The notes beneath the pieces were generated by a model. It searched no databases and was not told where the DNA came from. It was given only the letters and a program-made list of their open reading frames with translations. Of a stretch of DNA of 64,000 nt, positions 1 to 8,086 are shown piece by piece. A program made the translations under genes and the position numbers. The DNA comes from Pseudomonas sp. JUb42 (lineage in GTDB: Bacteria > Pseudomonadota > Gammaproteobacteria > Pseudomonadales > Pseudomonadaceae). The stretch spans positions 1-64,000 of the forward strand of contig NZ_JANUFD010000017.1 of NCBI RefSeq assembly GCF_024807945.1. The letters run 5' to 3'. Numbering within the stretch: position 1 is the first letter of the stretch; each line of letters opens with the position of its first letter.

Positions 1-112
1 CCCGCCGCCCCCGCCCCCCCCCCCCCCCACCCCCCCCCCCCACCCCCCCACCCCCCCCCCCCCCCCCCCCCCCCCCCCCACCCCACCCCCCCCCCCCCCC
101 CCCCCCCCCCCC
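1..112. other. Poly-C low-complexity contig end
   Basis: The first 112 bases are nearly all C with a few scattered A and G, unlike anything else in the window, and normal sequence starts abruptly at about 113. This looks like an assembly or base-calling artefact at a contig end, for example poly-G reads from two-colour Illumina chemistry seen on the opposite strand. No biological role is proposed. Confidence 0.85.
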
Positions 113-202
113 GCTCCCACTGACAAATCCAGTGGCGGGCAAGCGAGACCGCCCGCCCCTATTTATCCCCTTTGCCTATATTGACCGACCGGGAGTCGTC
201 GC

Positions 203-1237
203 ATGTTCGAGTTTTCCAAAACACTGATGGCCGCAAGCCTGGGCCTGGTGTTGAGTCTCACCCTTGTCAACCAGGCCAGCGCCGTAGAAGAAGTGACCGG
301 AGCCGGATCAACTTTCGTTTATCCAATCCTCTCCAAGTGGGCGGCAGACTATAACCAGAAGACCGGCAAGCGCATCAACTACCAGGCCATCGGCTCCGGC
401 GGCGGTATTGCCCAGATCAAGGCCGATGCCGTGGACTTCGGCGCCAGTGACATGCCGCTCAAGTCCGAAGAACTGGCCAGCCACGGCCTGGGTCAATTTC
501 CACTGGTGATTGGCGGCGTCGTCCCGGTCATGAACCTGAGTGGTATTGCCCCGGGCACTCTGAAGTTCAGCGGCGCCGTAATGGCCGATATTTTCATGGG
601 CAAGATCAAACAGTGGAATGACCCGGCGATCGTTGCACTCAATCCCGGCGTTACGTTGCCGAACAAGAAGATAGTCGTGGTCTACCGCTCCGATGATTCG
701 GGCACTACTTATAACTGGGTCAACTACCTGTCCAGTGTCAGCCCAGCGTGGCAAGGCACTATCGGCAGCGGCGTGTCAGTGAAGTGGCCAACCGGTTTCG
801 GCGCCAAGGGCAGTGAAGGCGTAGCCACTTACATCAAGCAGATGCCTGACTCCATCAGTTATCTGGAATACGCCTATATCAAACAGAACAACCTGAACTT
901 CGGTCTGCTGCAAAACAAGGCGGGGAACTTCGTACCGCCCACCGTGGCCAGTTTCCAGGCCGCAGCGGCGGCAGCCAACTGGGACAGCGCCCAGGACTTC
1001 AATACCTCGATGATCAATGCGGCGGGTGACAATGCCTATCCGGTAACGGCGACCACCTTCGTGGTCATGCCGAAACTGGCCAAGGATCCGGAGCGGCGCA
1101 AACTGGTACTGGACTTCTTCAAGTGGTCCCTGGAAGACGGCAAGGCCCAGACCAACGCCCTTAACTTTGTGCCGCTGCCCGATGCGCTGACCCAACAGGT
1201 CGAAGCCTATTGGACAGAGAACAAGATGAGGCCGTAA
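203..1237 (+). CDS. pstS: PstS-family periplasmic phosphate-binding protein
   Basis: A 344-residue solute-binding protein expected to deliver inorganic phosphate to the PstCAB ABC importer. Residues 1-27 form a Sec signal peptide ending in ASA. The phosphate-site landmarks of the family are visible: GAGSTFVYP just after the leader, GASDMPL, and RSDDSGTT near the middle. A GGAG ribosome site lies about 9 bases before the ATG. The gene is not followed by pstC, pstA or pstB, as the next gene is a methyltransferase. Upstream DNA is lost in the poly-C end, so whether a pst operon lies to the left is unknown. I see no clear Pho box in the 60 readable upstream bases. The family call is secure; the phosphate specificity is inferred from it. 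Confidence 0.93.
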   Translation: MFEFSKTLMAASLGLVLSLTLVNQASAVEEVTGAGSTFVYPILSKWAADYNQKTGKRINYQAIGSGGGIAQIKADAVDFGASDMPLKSEELASHGLGQFPLVIGGVVPVMNLSGIAPGTLKFSGAVMADIFMGKIKQWNDPAIVALNPGVTLPNKKIVVVYRSDDSGTTYNWVNYLSSVSPAWQGTIGSGVSVKWPTGFGAKGSEGVATYIKQMPDSISYLEYAYIKQNNLNFGLLQNKAGNFVPPTVASFQAAAAAANWDSAQDFNTSMINAAGDNAYPVTATTFVVMPKLAKDPERRKLVLDFFKWSLEDGKAQTNALNFVPLPDALTQQVEAYWTENKMRP

Positions 1238-1296
1238 ATACAGTCCGAACGGCCGCGCCCATTAAGCCAGGCTGTCTAATTTCAGACAGAGGACTC

Positions 1297-1388
1297 GTGG
1301 GAGCCGCCTTGGTGGCGATCGAGTGCGAAGCGCTCGCAACAATGCCGGTGACCTCACCGACGCCATCGCCAGCAAGCCGGCTCCCACC
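1297..1388. repeat. REP inverted pair, GTGGGAGCCGGCTTGCTGGCGA type
   Basis: Two inverted REP arms start with GTGGGAGCCGCCTTGGTGG and end with its imperfect complement (GCCAGCAAGCCGGCTCCCAC). They lie between pstS and the methyltransferase gene. This family occurs once in the window and differs from the GCGAATTC-type and GGCTTGCCC-type REPs seen elsewhere. Confidence 0.8.
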
Positions 1389-1486
1389 CTTCATTCCAAT
1401 TCATTCTGTTGGTTTATCGCAGGCCGAAGCACAAGCCGCCCGATAGGTTTAGAATGCCGCGCTCTTTTATCGACTGATGCGCCTTC

Positions 1487-2419
1487 ATGAACTCCGAAGC
1501 ACTCGCGACCCTGCACCAGCACCTGATCAGCGCCCTGATCACACCCCCTGAGGAAACCCGCCGCCTGTTCCACGGCCGTGGGCGACTGTGGGCCGGGCTT
1601 GAGCAGATCACCGTCGACTGGATGGAAGGCGTGGTGCTGGTGTCGCTGTTCCGTGAGCCGCCTGCCGACGAACTGCTCGCGTTGAAAGCGTTGCTGATGG
1701 AGCTGAGCATCTCGCAGACCTGGCGCCAGGCTCAGGCCCACACCCTGCTGTTGCAGCATCGCTATTTGCCAGACAGCACTACCGAGTGGCTGTGCGGTGA
1801 AGTGGTCAATGAATGGCTGATTCATGAGAGCGGCCTGACCTATAAGGTCGACTTCGGTAAAAAACAGAACTCCGGGCTGTTCCTCGATATGCGCTACGGC
1901 CGCGACTGGGTCCGCGCCCAGGCTCAGGGCAAGCGCATCCTCAACCTGTTCGCTTATACCTGCGGGTTTTCCGTGGCGGCCATTGCCGGTGGCGCGGAAC
2001 AGGTACTGAATCTGGACATGGCCCGTGGCGCGCTGAACCGCGGTCGCGGCAACCATCGCCTGAACGACCACGATCTGAGCCGCGTCGGTTTCATGGGACA
2101 TGACCTGTTCAAGTCATGGGGCATGGTGAAGAAATCCGGCCCCTATGATCTGGTAATCATCGATCCACCCTCGTTCCAGAAAGGCAGCTTCGAACTCGAC
2201 AAGGATTACCGGCGTGTCCTGCGCCGCCTGCCGGAGTTGCTCACTGCCGACGGCTGCGTGCTCGCCTGCATGAACGATCCCAGCGTCGGCCCGGACTTTC
2301 TCATTGAACAGATGGCGATTGAGGCGCCCGGGCTGCATTTCGAACAACGCCTGGATAATCCGCCAGAATTTATCGACGCCGATAGTAACGGTGGCCTGAA
2401 AGCGTTGATATTTCGGTAA
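1487..2419 (+). CDS. Class I SAM-dependent methyltransferase, RlmI/RlmK-like
   Basis: A 310-residue protein with the Rossmann fold of the rRNA large-subunit cytosine/guanine methyltransferases. Motif I is LNLFAYTCGFSVAAI (about residues 155-170), followed by the acidic LNLDMARGALNRGRGNH motif. Motif IV is VIIDPPSFQKGSF (about residues 224-236), of the DPPxF type typical of RlmI and the RlmK part of RlmL. No N-terminal PUA or THUMP domain is recognisable, and the protein is shorter than RlmI (about 400 residues), so the RNA substrate cannot be named. The gene stands alone on the plus strand. Its start codon lacks a strong ribosome site. Confidence 0.82.
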   Translation: MNSEALATLHQHLISALITPPEETRRLFHGRGRLWAGLEQITVDWMEGVVLVSLFREPPADELLALKALLMELSISQTWRQAQAHTLLLQHRYLPDSTTEWLCGEVVNEWLIHESGLTYKVDFGKKQNSGLFLDMRYGRDWVRAQAQGKRILNLFAYTCGFSVAAIAGGAEQVLNLDMARGALNRGRGNHRLNDHDLSRVGFMGHDLFKSWGMVKKSGPYDLVIIDPPSFQKGSFELDKDYRRVLRRLPELLTADGCVLACMNDPSVGPDFLIEQMAIEAPGLHFEQRLDNPPEFIDADSNGGLKALIFR

Positions 2420-2563
2420 AAAAGCCTTTGATCCGATTATGGATAGCGCGAATAGACTTTCGCGCGATTACCAAATGCACGGGAATTCAGGAGGATTTGG
2501 ATCCAAATTAATGTTTATTTTTCGCTCAATGTTTTTTTCCCGACGAATCACCTACTCTGGCCT

Positions 2564-2589
2564 TAACAACAGCGAAAGCGTGCCGATAC
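2564..2589 (+). promoter_or_regulatory. Probable sigma-28 (FliA) promoter of cheV
   Basis: GCCGATAC at 2582-2589 matches the FliA -10 element GCCGATAA at seven of eight bases. An AT-rich TTAACAAC block lies 11 bases upstream as a weaker -35. It is 117 bases before the cheV start, and chemotaxis genes are commonly FliA-dependent in Pseudomonas. Confidence 0.5.
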
Positions 2590-2705
2590 ACGCTAGAGTG
2601 AGCTGAAATAACTCACCTGCACACGGACCCGTGCCGCTCACCAGTGCCTGCACCTGATGCCATGATCAGCGGGCCCTGCTCACTTGAATACTGTCAGAGG
2701 TACCT

Positions 2706-3641
2706 ATGGCCGGGATAATGGACGCTGTTAATAGTCGCACTCAATTGGTCGGCCAGAACCGCCTCGAACTATTGCTATTCAAGTTCAATGAACATCAACT
2801 CTATGGCATCAACGTATTCAAGGTCCGGGAAGTCCTTAAATGCCCGCACCTGTCCCTGATCCCAGGCTCTAACTCAAACATCTGCGGCGTTGCCAATATT
2901 CGCGGTGTGTCTATCCCGATCCTCGACCTGGCCCTGGCCACCGGCCTGCCCGGTCTCGCGGATCCGGCGTCGGCCTACGTCATCATCACCGAATACAACC
3001 GCAAGACCCAGGGCTTCCTGGTCTACTCGGTCGAGCATATCGTCAACCTCAACTGGGAAGACATCCACTCGCCACCTCGCGGCAGCGGCACCAACAACTA
3101 CCTGACTGCCGTGACCAAGGTGAACGACAAACTGGTGGAAATCATCGACGTGGAGAAAGTCCTGGCCAAGGTGTCTCCTGTGGCCGAGGAAATCTCCGCC
3201 GGCGTTATCGATGAGCAGGTACAGGAAAAGGCCAAGACCATTCGCGTGCTCACCGTCGACGACTCCTCCGTGGCGCGTAAGCAGGTCAGCCGTTGCCTGG
3301 AAAAGATCGGCGTCGAAGTAGTCGCCCTGAACGACGGGCGTCAGGCCCTGGAATATCTCAAGGCCATGGTGGACGAAGGCAAGAAGCCCACCGAAGAGTT
3401 CCTGATGATGATTTCCGATATCGAGATGCCGGAAATGGACGGCTATACCCTGACTGCCGAAGTGCGCAATGACTCACGCATGCATGGCTTGCATATTGTC
3501 CTGCACAGTTCGCTGTCCGGGGTATTCAACCAGGCCATGGTGAAGAAAGTCGGGGCCAATGATTTTCTCGCCAAGTTCCACCCGGATGACTTGGCACAAC
3601 GGGTAATTGATCACATGAACCTGCGCTTTCCAAACCAGTAA
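2706..3641 (+). CDS. cheV: Chemotaxis coupling protein CheV (CheW-receiver fusion)
   Basis: A 311-residue cytoplasmic protein that couples chemoreceptors to CheA and can be phosphorylated. Residues about 15-165 form a CheW-like domain (LLLFKFNEHQLYGINVFKVREV). Residues about 175-305 form a response-regulator receiver with the acidic pair in VLTVDDSSVARK, the phospho-acceptor Asp in MISDIEMPEMDGY and the conserved Lys in FLAKFHPDD. The length is standard for CheV. An AGAGG ribosome site precedes the ATG by six bases. It is a single-gene unit with a candidate FliA promoter upstream and a strong hairpin downstream. The frameshifted chemoreceptor at 53-54.7 kb is the only other chemotaxis gene in the window. 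Confidence 0.95.
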   Translation: MAGIMDAVNSRTQLVGQNRLELLLFKFNEHQLYGINVFKVREVLKCPHLSLIPGSNSNICGVANIRGVSIPILDLALATGLPGLADPASAYVIITEYNRKTQGFLVYSVEHIVNLNWEDIHSPPRGSGTNNYLTAVTKVNDKLVEIIDVEKVLAKVSPVAEEISAGVIDEQVQEKAKTIRVLTVDDSSVARKQVSRCLEKIGVEVVALNDGRQALEYLKAMVDEGKKPTEEFLMMISDIEMPEMDGYTLTAEVRNDSRMHGLHIVLHSSLSGVFNQAMVKKVGANDFLAKFHPDDLAQRVIDHMNLRFPNQ

Positions 3642-3654
3642 TCAAACAGCGTCG

Positions 3655-3693
3655 TGGATAATCGAGCCATAAAGGGTCGATTATCCATTTCTT
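3655..3693 (+). terminator. Intrinsic terminator after cheV
   Basis: An 11-bp perfect stem (TGGATAATCGA paired with TCGATTATCCA) with an 11-base loop is followed by TTTCTT. It begins 14 bases after the cheV stop codon. Confidence 0.75.
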
Positions 3694-3945
3694 AAAAACC
3701 GAAGTGTCGACCAAAGTCTACTATCCCGCCCTTTCTCTCGGCTGATGCGAATAACCCACTCGGGATTGTTGCAGCTTTTGCAAAAAGTGTTTATCAAAAA
3801 CACCTCTACCCCTCTTTCTTTCGGCGCCCTACCATTCGCGCCATGAAAACGCCTGACGACAAAAGACCCTCTCAGAATAAAACAGACAACTAACAGTCTC
3901 GTCACTTGCGCGACCGATTTATTATCACTGCCAAGGAAAACTGTA

Positions 3946-4218
3946 ATGAACGTTAACGCCCTGCTGATCGCGGCCGCTGTCTCCTGCCTAAGTATTTCCG
4001 CCATGGCCGATGACACAACAGCGCATCAGCCAGTGCAGGATGTTGTTGCGCAAGACTATACCTACGGTATGAACCTGGATATTCATAAAGTTATTTCAAC
4101 CACGGAAGTGGCCAATGTCTGCGCCGTTGTCCCAATGGAAATGACTTACGAGGATTCCCGGGGCCAGCGTCATATCCTCAAGTATCAAGTCATGGGCAAT
4201 GGCTGTTCGAACGGCTGA
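3946..4218 (+). CDS. Small secreted DUF2790 protein
   Basis: A 90-residue protein with a Sec signal peptide (about residues 1-21, ending AMA). The short mature domain carries the DUF2790 pattern: YGMNLDIHKVIS, then a Cys, then MTYEDSRGQRHILKYQVMGNGC. Two Cys residues (in ANVCAVV and GNGCSNG) could form a disulfide in the periplasm. It is a paralogue of the gene at 7785-8045. AAGGA precedes the ATG. DUF2790 is widespread in Pseudomonas and has no settled function that I can state. The 304 bases between cheV and this gene hold the cheV terminator and AT-rich DNA, with no other feature seen. Confidence 0.85.
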   Translation: MNVNALLIAAAVSCLSISAMADDTTAHQPVQDVVAQDYTYGMNLDIHKVISTTEVANVCAVVPMEMTYEDSRGQRHILKYQVMGNGCSNG

Positions 4219-4303
4219 ACACCGGTGAGAAAGAATAAGCTACCGCTCTTTATGCCCTGAATAATATGCACGACGAGAGCGAACCTTGTGCAGGGCGAAC
4301 CTT

Positions 4304-4393
4304 GTGGGAGCGAATTCATTCGCGAATGCGGTATTTCAGACGATGACTGTCTATCGGATGTACCGGCCTCTTCGCGAATGAATTCGCTCCCAC
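4304..4393. repeat. REP inverted pair, GCGAATTCATTCGCGAA type
   Basis: GTGGGAGCGAATTCATTCGC and its exact complement face each other across about 45 bases. Further partial copies of CGCTCCCA follow at about 4400-4420. The same family recurs at 15235, 25823, 52893, 59110 and 62938. Confidence 0.92.
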
Positions 4394-4433
4394 GAAATCG
4401 CTCCCACAATGTTCGCTCCCATACACACCCAGC

Positions 4434-5336
4434 TTACTTGCCCCACAAACTCATCGCATGATCAACAAAGTGTTTGAGTTTGGGCAGCCGATAACGATCC
4501 GGCGAATACACCAGATGCATGGGTCGGCTGGGCGGCTGATAGCCCGGCAGTAGATCGATCAAACGCCCCTCGCGTATATCCGGCAATACCAGCGCATCCG
4601 GCAGCATCACCACGCCCATCCCGGCCAGGGCTGCCCGATGCAGGCCCGCCGAGCTATTGATTACTAGCGATCCATTGACCGGCACGAAGATATCGCCGTC
4701 AGGACTGCTGAACTGCCATTGCTTGATCACCGAACTCCAGTCATCTCCCGCCGGGTAGGCAAAGGCCAGGCAGTTATGTTCCTGCAGGTCCTCGGGGTGG
4801 CTGGGCGTGCCGTTGCGTTGCAGGTATTCGGGTGAGGCGCAGATCTTCAGGACGTAGTCCTCCAGCGGCCGGGCAATCAGCCCCGGTGCTTCCACGGCGC
4901 CAAGGCGCACCGCCACATCGAAGCTGTTACCGATCAGATCCGGGCGCTGGTTAGTCAGCACCACGTCCAGTTTGACCTGAGGATAGCGTTGGGAATATTC
5001 GCTCAGGGCCGGGGCCAGACGCTCCGAGCCGAAGGTCAGTGGCGCGGTGATGCGCAACGTGCCCTGGGGCTCGCCCTGCTGCTGTTCGGCAAGACGCTCG
5101 GAGTCCGCCACCAGTCCAAGCACTTCCTGACAACGCTGGTAATACGCGGTGCCGAACTCTGTCAGGCTTTGCCGCCGGGTGGTGCGATTCAACAGGCTGA
5201 CGCCCAGACGCTGCTCCAGCGCCCGCAGATGATTGCCCACCATGGTCGTGGACATCCCGCAGTGCTGGGCCGCTGCAGTCATGCTGCCGCCCTCCACCAC
5301 TTTTATGTAAACCGTCATCGCCTGGAACAGATCCAT
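4434..5336 (-). CDS. LysR-family transcriptional regulator
   Basis: A 300-residue LysR-type regulator. The N-terminal winged helix (MDLFQAMTVYIKVVEGGSMTAAAQHCGMSTTMVGNH, residues 1-60) is followed by a periplasmic-binding-like effector domain. The in-frame ATG at 5387 would add 17 residues before MDLFQAM, a start point typical of the family, so 5336 was chosen. It is transcribed divergently from the ArgD-like aminotransferase with 99 bases between start codons, which suggests it controls that gene. The effector is unknown. Confidence 0.9.
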   Translation of the reverse strand: MDLFQAMTVYIKVVEGGSMTAAAQHCGMSTTMVGNHLRALEQRLGVSLLNRTTRRQSLTEFGTAYYQRCQEVLGLVADSERLAEQQQGEPQGTLRITAPLTFGSERLAPALSEYSQRYPQVKLDVVLTNQRPDLIGNSFDVAVRLGAVEAPGLIARPLEDYVLKICASPEYLQRNGTPSHPEDLQEHNCLAFAYPAGDDWSSVIKQWQFSSPDGDIFVPVNGSLVINSSAGLHRAALAGMGVVMLPDALVLPDIREGRLIDLLPGYQPPSRPMHLVYSPDRYRLPKLKHFVDHAMSLWGK

Positions 5337-5435
5337 TATCAATCCTGGATTTAAAATGTTTGAACAATACCAGTGTTTATCCATCATGACTGGCTAACGA
5401 TACTGCAAGCTCACATCCTCAAGGAGCTTGATCCC

Positions 5436-6620
5436 ATGTCCACCGCCTGCCTGATGACCACTTACCAACCTCTGCCGCTGTGCTTCGAGCGCGGTCTGGG
5501 CAGCCGTCTGTGGGATCAGGACGGCCGTGAATACCTGGACGCCGTGGCTGGCGTGGCGGTGACCAATGTCGGCCACAGCCATCCCGACGTGGTCGAAGCG
5601 ATCCGCGATCAGGCCGGCCTACTGTTGCACACCTCCAATCTGTACAGCATTGACTGGCAGCAACGGCTTGCGCAAAAGCTGACCGAACTGTCCGGCATGG
5701 AACGGGCGTTCTTCAATAACTCGGGGGCCGAAGCCAATGAAACCGCGTTGAAACTGGCGCGGCTGTTTGCCTGGCATAAAGGTGTCGAGAAGCCGCTGAT
5801 CGTGGTCATGGGCAATGCTTTCCATGGCCGCACCCTGGGTACGCTGTCGGCCAGCGACGGCCCGGCGGTGCGGGTGGGTTTCAACTCACTGCCGGGGGAC
5901 TTCCTGAAAGTGCCGTTCGGTGATCTGGACGCCCTGGACCACGCCTGTGAAACCTGGGGCTCGCGCATCGTCGCCGTACTGCTGGAACCGATCCAGGGCG
6001 AGAGCGGCGTGCAGACCGCGCCCGCCGGTTACCTCAAGGCCCTGCGCGAGCGTTGCAACCGGCGCAACTGGCTGCTGATGCTCGATGAAATCCAGACCGG
6101 TCTGGGCCGAACCGGCCAGTGGTTTGCCTTTCAACATGAAGGGGTAGTGCCGGACGTGATGACCCTGGCCAAAGGCCTGGGCAACGGCATCCCCATCGGT
6201 GCGTGCCTGGCCAGGGGCAAGGCCGCGCAATTGTTTACCCCCGGCAGTCACGGCAGCACCTTCGGCGGCAACCCCTTCGCCTGCCGTGTGGCCTGCACCG
6301 TACTGGATGTGATCGAACGGCAAGGTCTGGTTGATAATGCCCGGATTCAGGGCGAACGGCTGCTCAGCGGTCTGCAGGCGGCATTGGCTGAACATCCTGG
6401 GGTGGTGGCAATTCGGGGTCAGGGCTTGATGATCGGCATCGAATTGGGCAAGCCCTGTCGCGATCTGGCACTGATTGCAGCACGCGACCATGGGCTGCTG
6501 ATCAATATTACCCGCAGCACGACCATTCGCCTGTTGCCGCCGCTGATCATCGATGAACAGGACGTCGACAGCATCATCAGCGGCGTCTGCAAGACCCTGG
6601 AAACAGCCTGGGGTGCCTGA
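5436..6620 (+). CDS. argD: Class III PLP aminotransferase, ArgD-like
   Basis: A 394-residue cytosolic PLP enzyme of the acetylornithine/succinylornithine aminotransferase group, transferring the omega-amino group of acetylornithine or a related diamine to 2-oxoglutarate. Visible landmarks are NNSGAEANETALKLAR, GNAFHGRTLGTLS, LLMLDEIQTGLGRTG and the PLP-Lys in TLAKGLGNGIPIGA. AAGGAG ends nine bases before the chosen ATG, and an upstream in-frame ATG at 5373 lacks such a site. It is divergent from a LysR gene and followed 82 bases later by a solute-binding-like protein. Isolation from other arg genes and the dedicated LysR suggest a catabolic role, possibly different from the housekeeping argD. 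The family is sure; the exact substrate is not. Confidence 0.88.
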   Translation: MSTACLMTTYQPLPLCFERGLGSRLWDQDGREYLDAVAGVAVTNVGHSHPDVVEAIRDQAGLLLHTSNLYSIDWQQRLAQKLTELSGMERAFFNNSGAEANETALKLARLFAWHKGVEKPLIVVMGNAFHGRTLGTLSASDGPAVRVGFNSLPGDFLKVPFGDLDALDHACETWGSRIVAVLLEPIQGESGVQTAPAGYLKALRERCNRRNWLLMLDEIQTGLGRTGQWFAFQHEGVVPDVMTLAKGLGNGIPIGACLARGKAAQLFTPGSHGSTFGGNPFACRVACTVLDVIERQGLVDNARIQGERLLSGLQAALAEHPGVVAIRGQGLMIGIELGKPCRDLALIAARDHGLLINITRSTTIRLLPPLIIDEQDVDSIISGVCKTLETAWGA

Positions 6621-6702
6621 AAACGGGCAAAGTGTGCGGCACTGCTTCATGGCGGTTACAGGTTGCGCTAACCTGCCCTCACGATTTCTATGAGGGGACA
6701 CC

Positions 6703-7440
6703 ATGAGTCAAGTGCCAGCCACTTCCCGGATGCTGTATGAACTGGCCCCGAGCGGGACTTTGCGGGTAGCGATCAACCTTGGTAACCCGGTGCTTGCTCA
6801 GCCCGGCCCGGTCGGTGGCGACCCGCTTGGCGTCTCGGTGGAGCTGGCCCGGGCCCTGGCCAAGCAATTGGGCCTGCCTCTGCGTCTGATCACCTTTGAC
6901 GCAGCGGGCAAGGTCTTCGCCGCGCTCAGCCAGGACCAATGGGACCTGGCCTTTCTCGCGATTGAGCCCGAACGCGCCGAGCAACTGGCGTTCTCCAGAC
7001 CCTACGTGACCATCGAAGGCACTTATCTCGTTCGCCGCGAAAGTCCTGACCAACATACTCGTGACCTCGATCAGCCGGGGCGACGCATCGCCGTCGGCCA
7101 CGGTGCCGCTTATGATCTCTTTCTGTCACGCACGCTGGCCCACGCCGACCTGATTCGCGGCCCGACCTCCGCCGCCGCCGTGGACCTGTTCCTCGAACGC
7201 GCCCTTGATGCCGCTGCCGGCGTACGCCAGCCGCTGGAACAGATCGCCAAGGCCCACCCGCAAGTCAGGGTGCTGGCGGACAGTTTTACCGAGATCCGCC
7301 AGGCCATGGCCGTGCCCAGGGAGCGTGAGCTGGCTGCTGCTTATATCGACAGCTTTGTCGAGGAACAGATTCGCAATGGCTTTGTGGCCAAGGGCCTGGA
7401 GTTCAGTGGTCAGAGGGATGTGCAGGTGCCTGCGCCGTAA
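6703..7440 (+). CDS. Solute-binding protein family 3 domain, no signal peptide
   Basis: A 245-residue protein with the SBP_bac_3 fold of polar amino acid ABC receptors: LAPSGTLRVAINLGNPVLAQ opens the domain and FDAAGKVFAALSQDQWDLAFLAIEPERAEQLAFSRPYV follows. It begins MSQVPATSRMLYELAPSG with no hydrophobic leader. GAGGGG sits well before this ATG, and no leader-coding sequence is seen upstream in the same frame. It is therefore predicted to be cytoplasmic, where it may act as an amino acid sensor or as a cyclohexadienyl-dehydratase-like enzyme. No permease or ATPase gene adjoins it. It follows the ArgD-like gene, probably in the same transcript. Confidence 0.8.
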   Translation: MSQVPATSRMLYELAPSGTLRVAINLGNPVLAQPGPVGGDPLGVSVELARALAKQLGLPLRLITFDAAGKVFAALSQDQWDLAFLAIEPERAEQLAFSRPYVTIEGTYLVRRESPDQHTRDLDQPGRRIAVGHGAAYDLFLSRTLAHADLIRGPTSAAAVDLFLERALDAAAGVRQPLEQIAKAHPQVRVLADSFTEIRQAMAVPRERELAAAYIDSFVEEQIRNGFVAKGLEFSGQRDVQVPAP

Positions 7441-7784
7441 TCCTCCCGCGTTTTCGGCGCAACAAACACAGGACCGTAGGACCGGCTTTAGCCGGGAGGA
7501 AGCTCTCGCGGCTAAAGCCGCTCCTATGGAAAAAGAGAGGTATCGGCCGTACCAAAGTCCTCCTGACTAAAGCCAGTCCTACATTATTGCCCGGCATCAA
7601 TTAAACTTGTTTCATGAACTAAAGTTTAACCCTCCTATCCCGCTGCCTTACAAAGAAAAATCATTTATAAAATAATGTTTATCAGTTTATAAAACTTAAT
7701 CCGATAGACACTTCCAACGCTCAGTCCTAGCCTGTTTCTACGCACTGTTAATTATCAACTTCCCGCGCAGAATGAGGTGTCACC
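7441..7784. other. 344-bp gene-free stretch with REP and AT-rich DNA
   Basis: The left half holds the REP copies described separately. The right half (about 7600-7740) is strongly AT-rich (TTATAAAATAATG, TTTATAAAAC) and probably contains the promoter of the DUF2790 gene at 7785. No coding signal was seen. Confidence 0.5.
7476..7583. repeat. REP cluster, ACCGGCTTTAGCCGGGAGG type
   Basis: GTAGGACCGGCTTTAGCCGG faces CGCGGCTAAAGCCGCTCCTA. A third half copy, ACTAAAGCCAGTCCTAC, lies at 7567-7583. The same family recurs at 14111, 20234 and 44859. Confidence 0.85.
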
Positions 7785-8045
7785 ATGAAAAAGTTCCTGT
7801 TCGCCACTGCAATGATCTTTGCCGCCGGCCATGCCATGGCTGCCGAATCAACTAATAACAGCACGCCTGTTACCGAGCCGTACCACTACGGCACCCATCT
7901 GGATATCGCCAAGGTGATTTCCGTCAGCCGCAGCCATAACGACTGCGAAGTGGGCACCCAGCGCATGGTCTATGTCGACTCCCAGGGCGCGGAGCACGCC
8001 ATTCGTTATGACGTGGTGGATAACGGCAACGGCTGCAATAGCTGA
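7785..8045 (+). CDS. Small secreted DUF2790 protein (paralogue)
   Basis: An 86-residue protein with a signal peptide (MKKFLFATAMIFAAGHAMA) and a DUF2790-type mature part: YHYGTHLDIAKVIS, then NDCEVGTQRMVYVDSQGAEHAIRYDVVDNGNGC. The order of conserved elements and the two Cys positions match the gene at 3946-4218, so the two are paralogues. AATGAGG precedes the ATG and a good hairpin follows the stop. Function is unknown. It is probably a single-gene unit. Confidence 0.85.
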   Translation: MKKFLFATAMIFAAGHAMAAESTNNSTPVTEPYHYGTHLDIAKVISVSRSHNDCEVGTQRMVYVDSQGAEHAIRYDVVDNGNGCNS

Positions 8046-8058
8046 GAACAAATGGATG

Positions 8059-8082
8059 GCGTGCCCGCGTCATGGGCACGCC
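8059..8082 (+). terminator. Hairpin after the second DUF2790 gene
   Basis: A perfect 9-bp stem (GGCGTGCCC with GGGCACGCC) and a loop of about six bases, 13 bases after the stop codon. No U tract follows, and it lies close to the convergent LysR stop, so it could act for both directions. Confidence 0.45.
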
Positions 8083-8086
8083 CCAG

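Noticed and set aside
3781..3806. Small hairpin GTGTTTATCAAAAACAC near 3788 as a regulatory RNA element
   Set aside because: The stem is only six to seven AT-rich base pairs and has no supporting context.
4304..4393. CRISPR-like repeat arrays at the REP loci
   Set aside because: Copies are isolated inverted pairs with unequal inner sequence, not regularly spaced direct repeats, and no cas genes occur.
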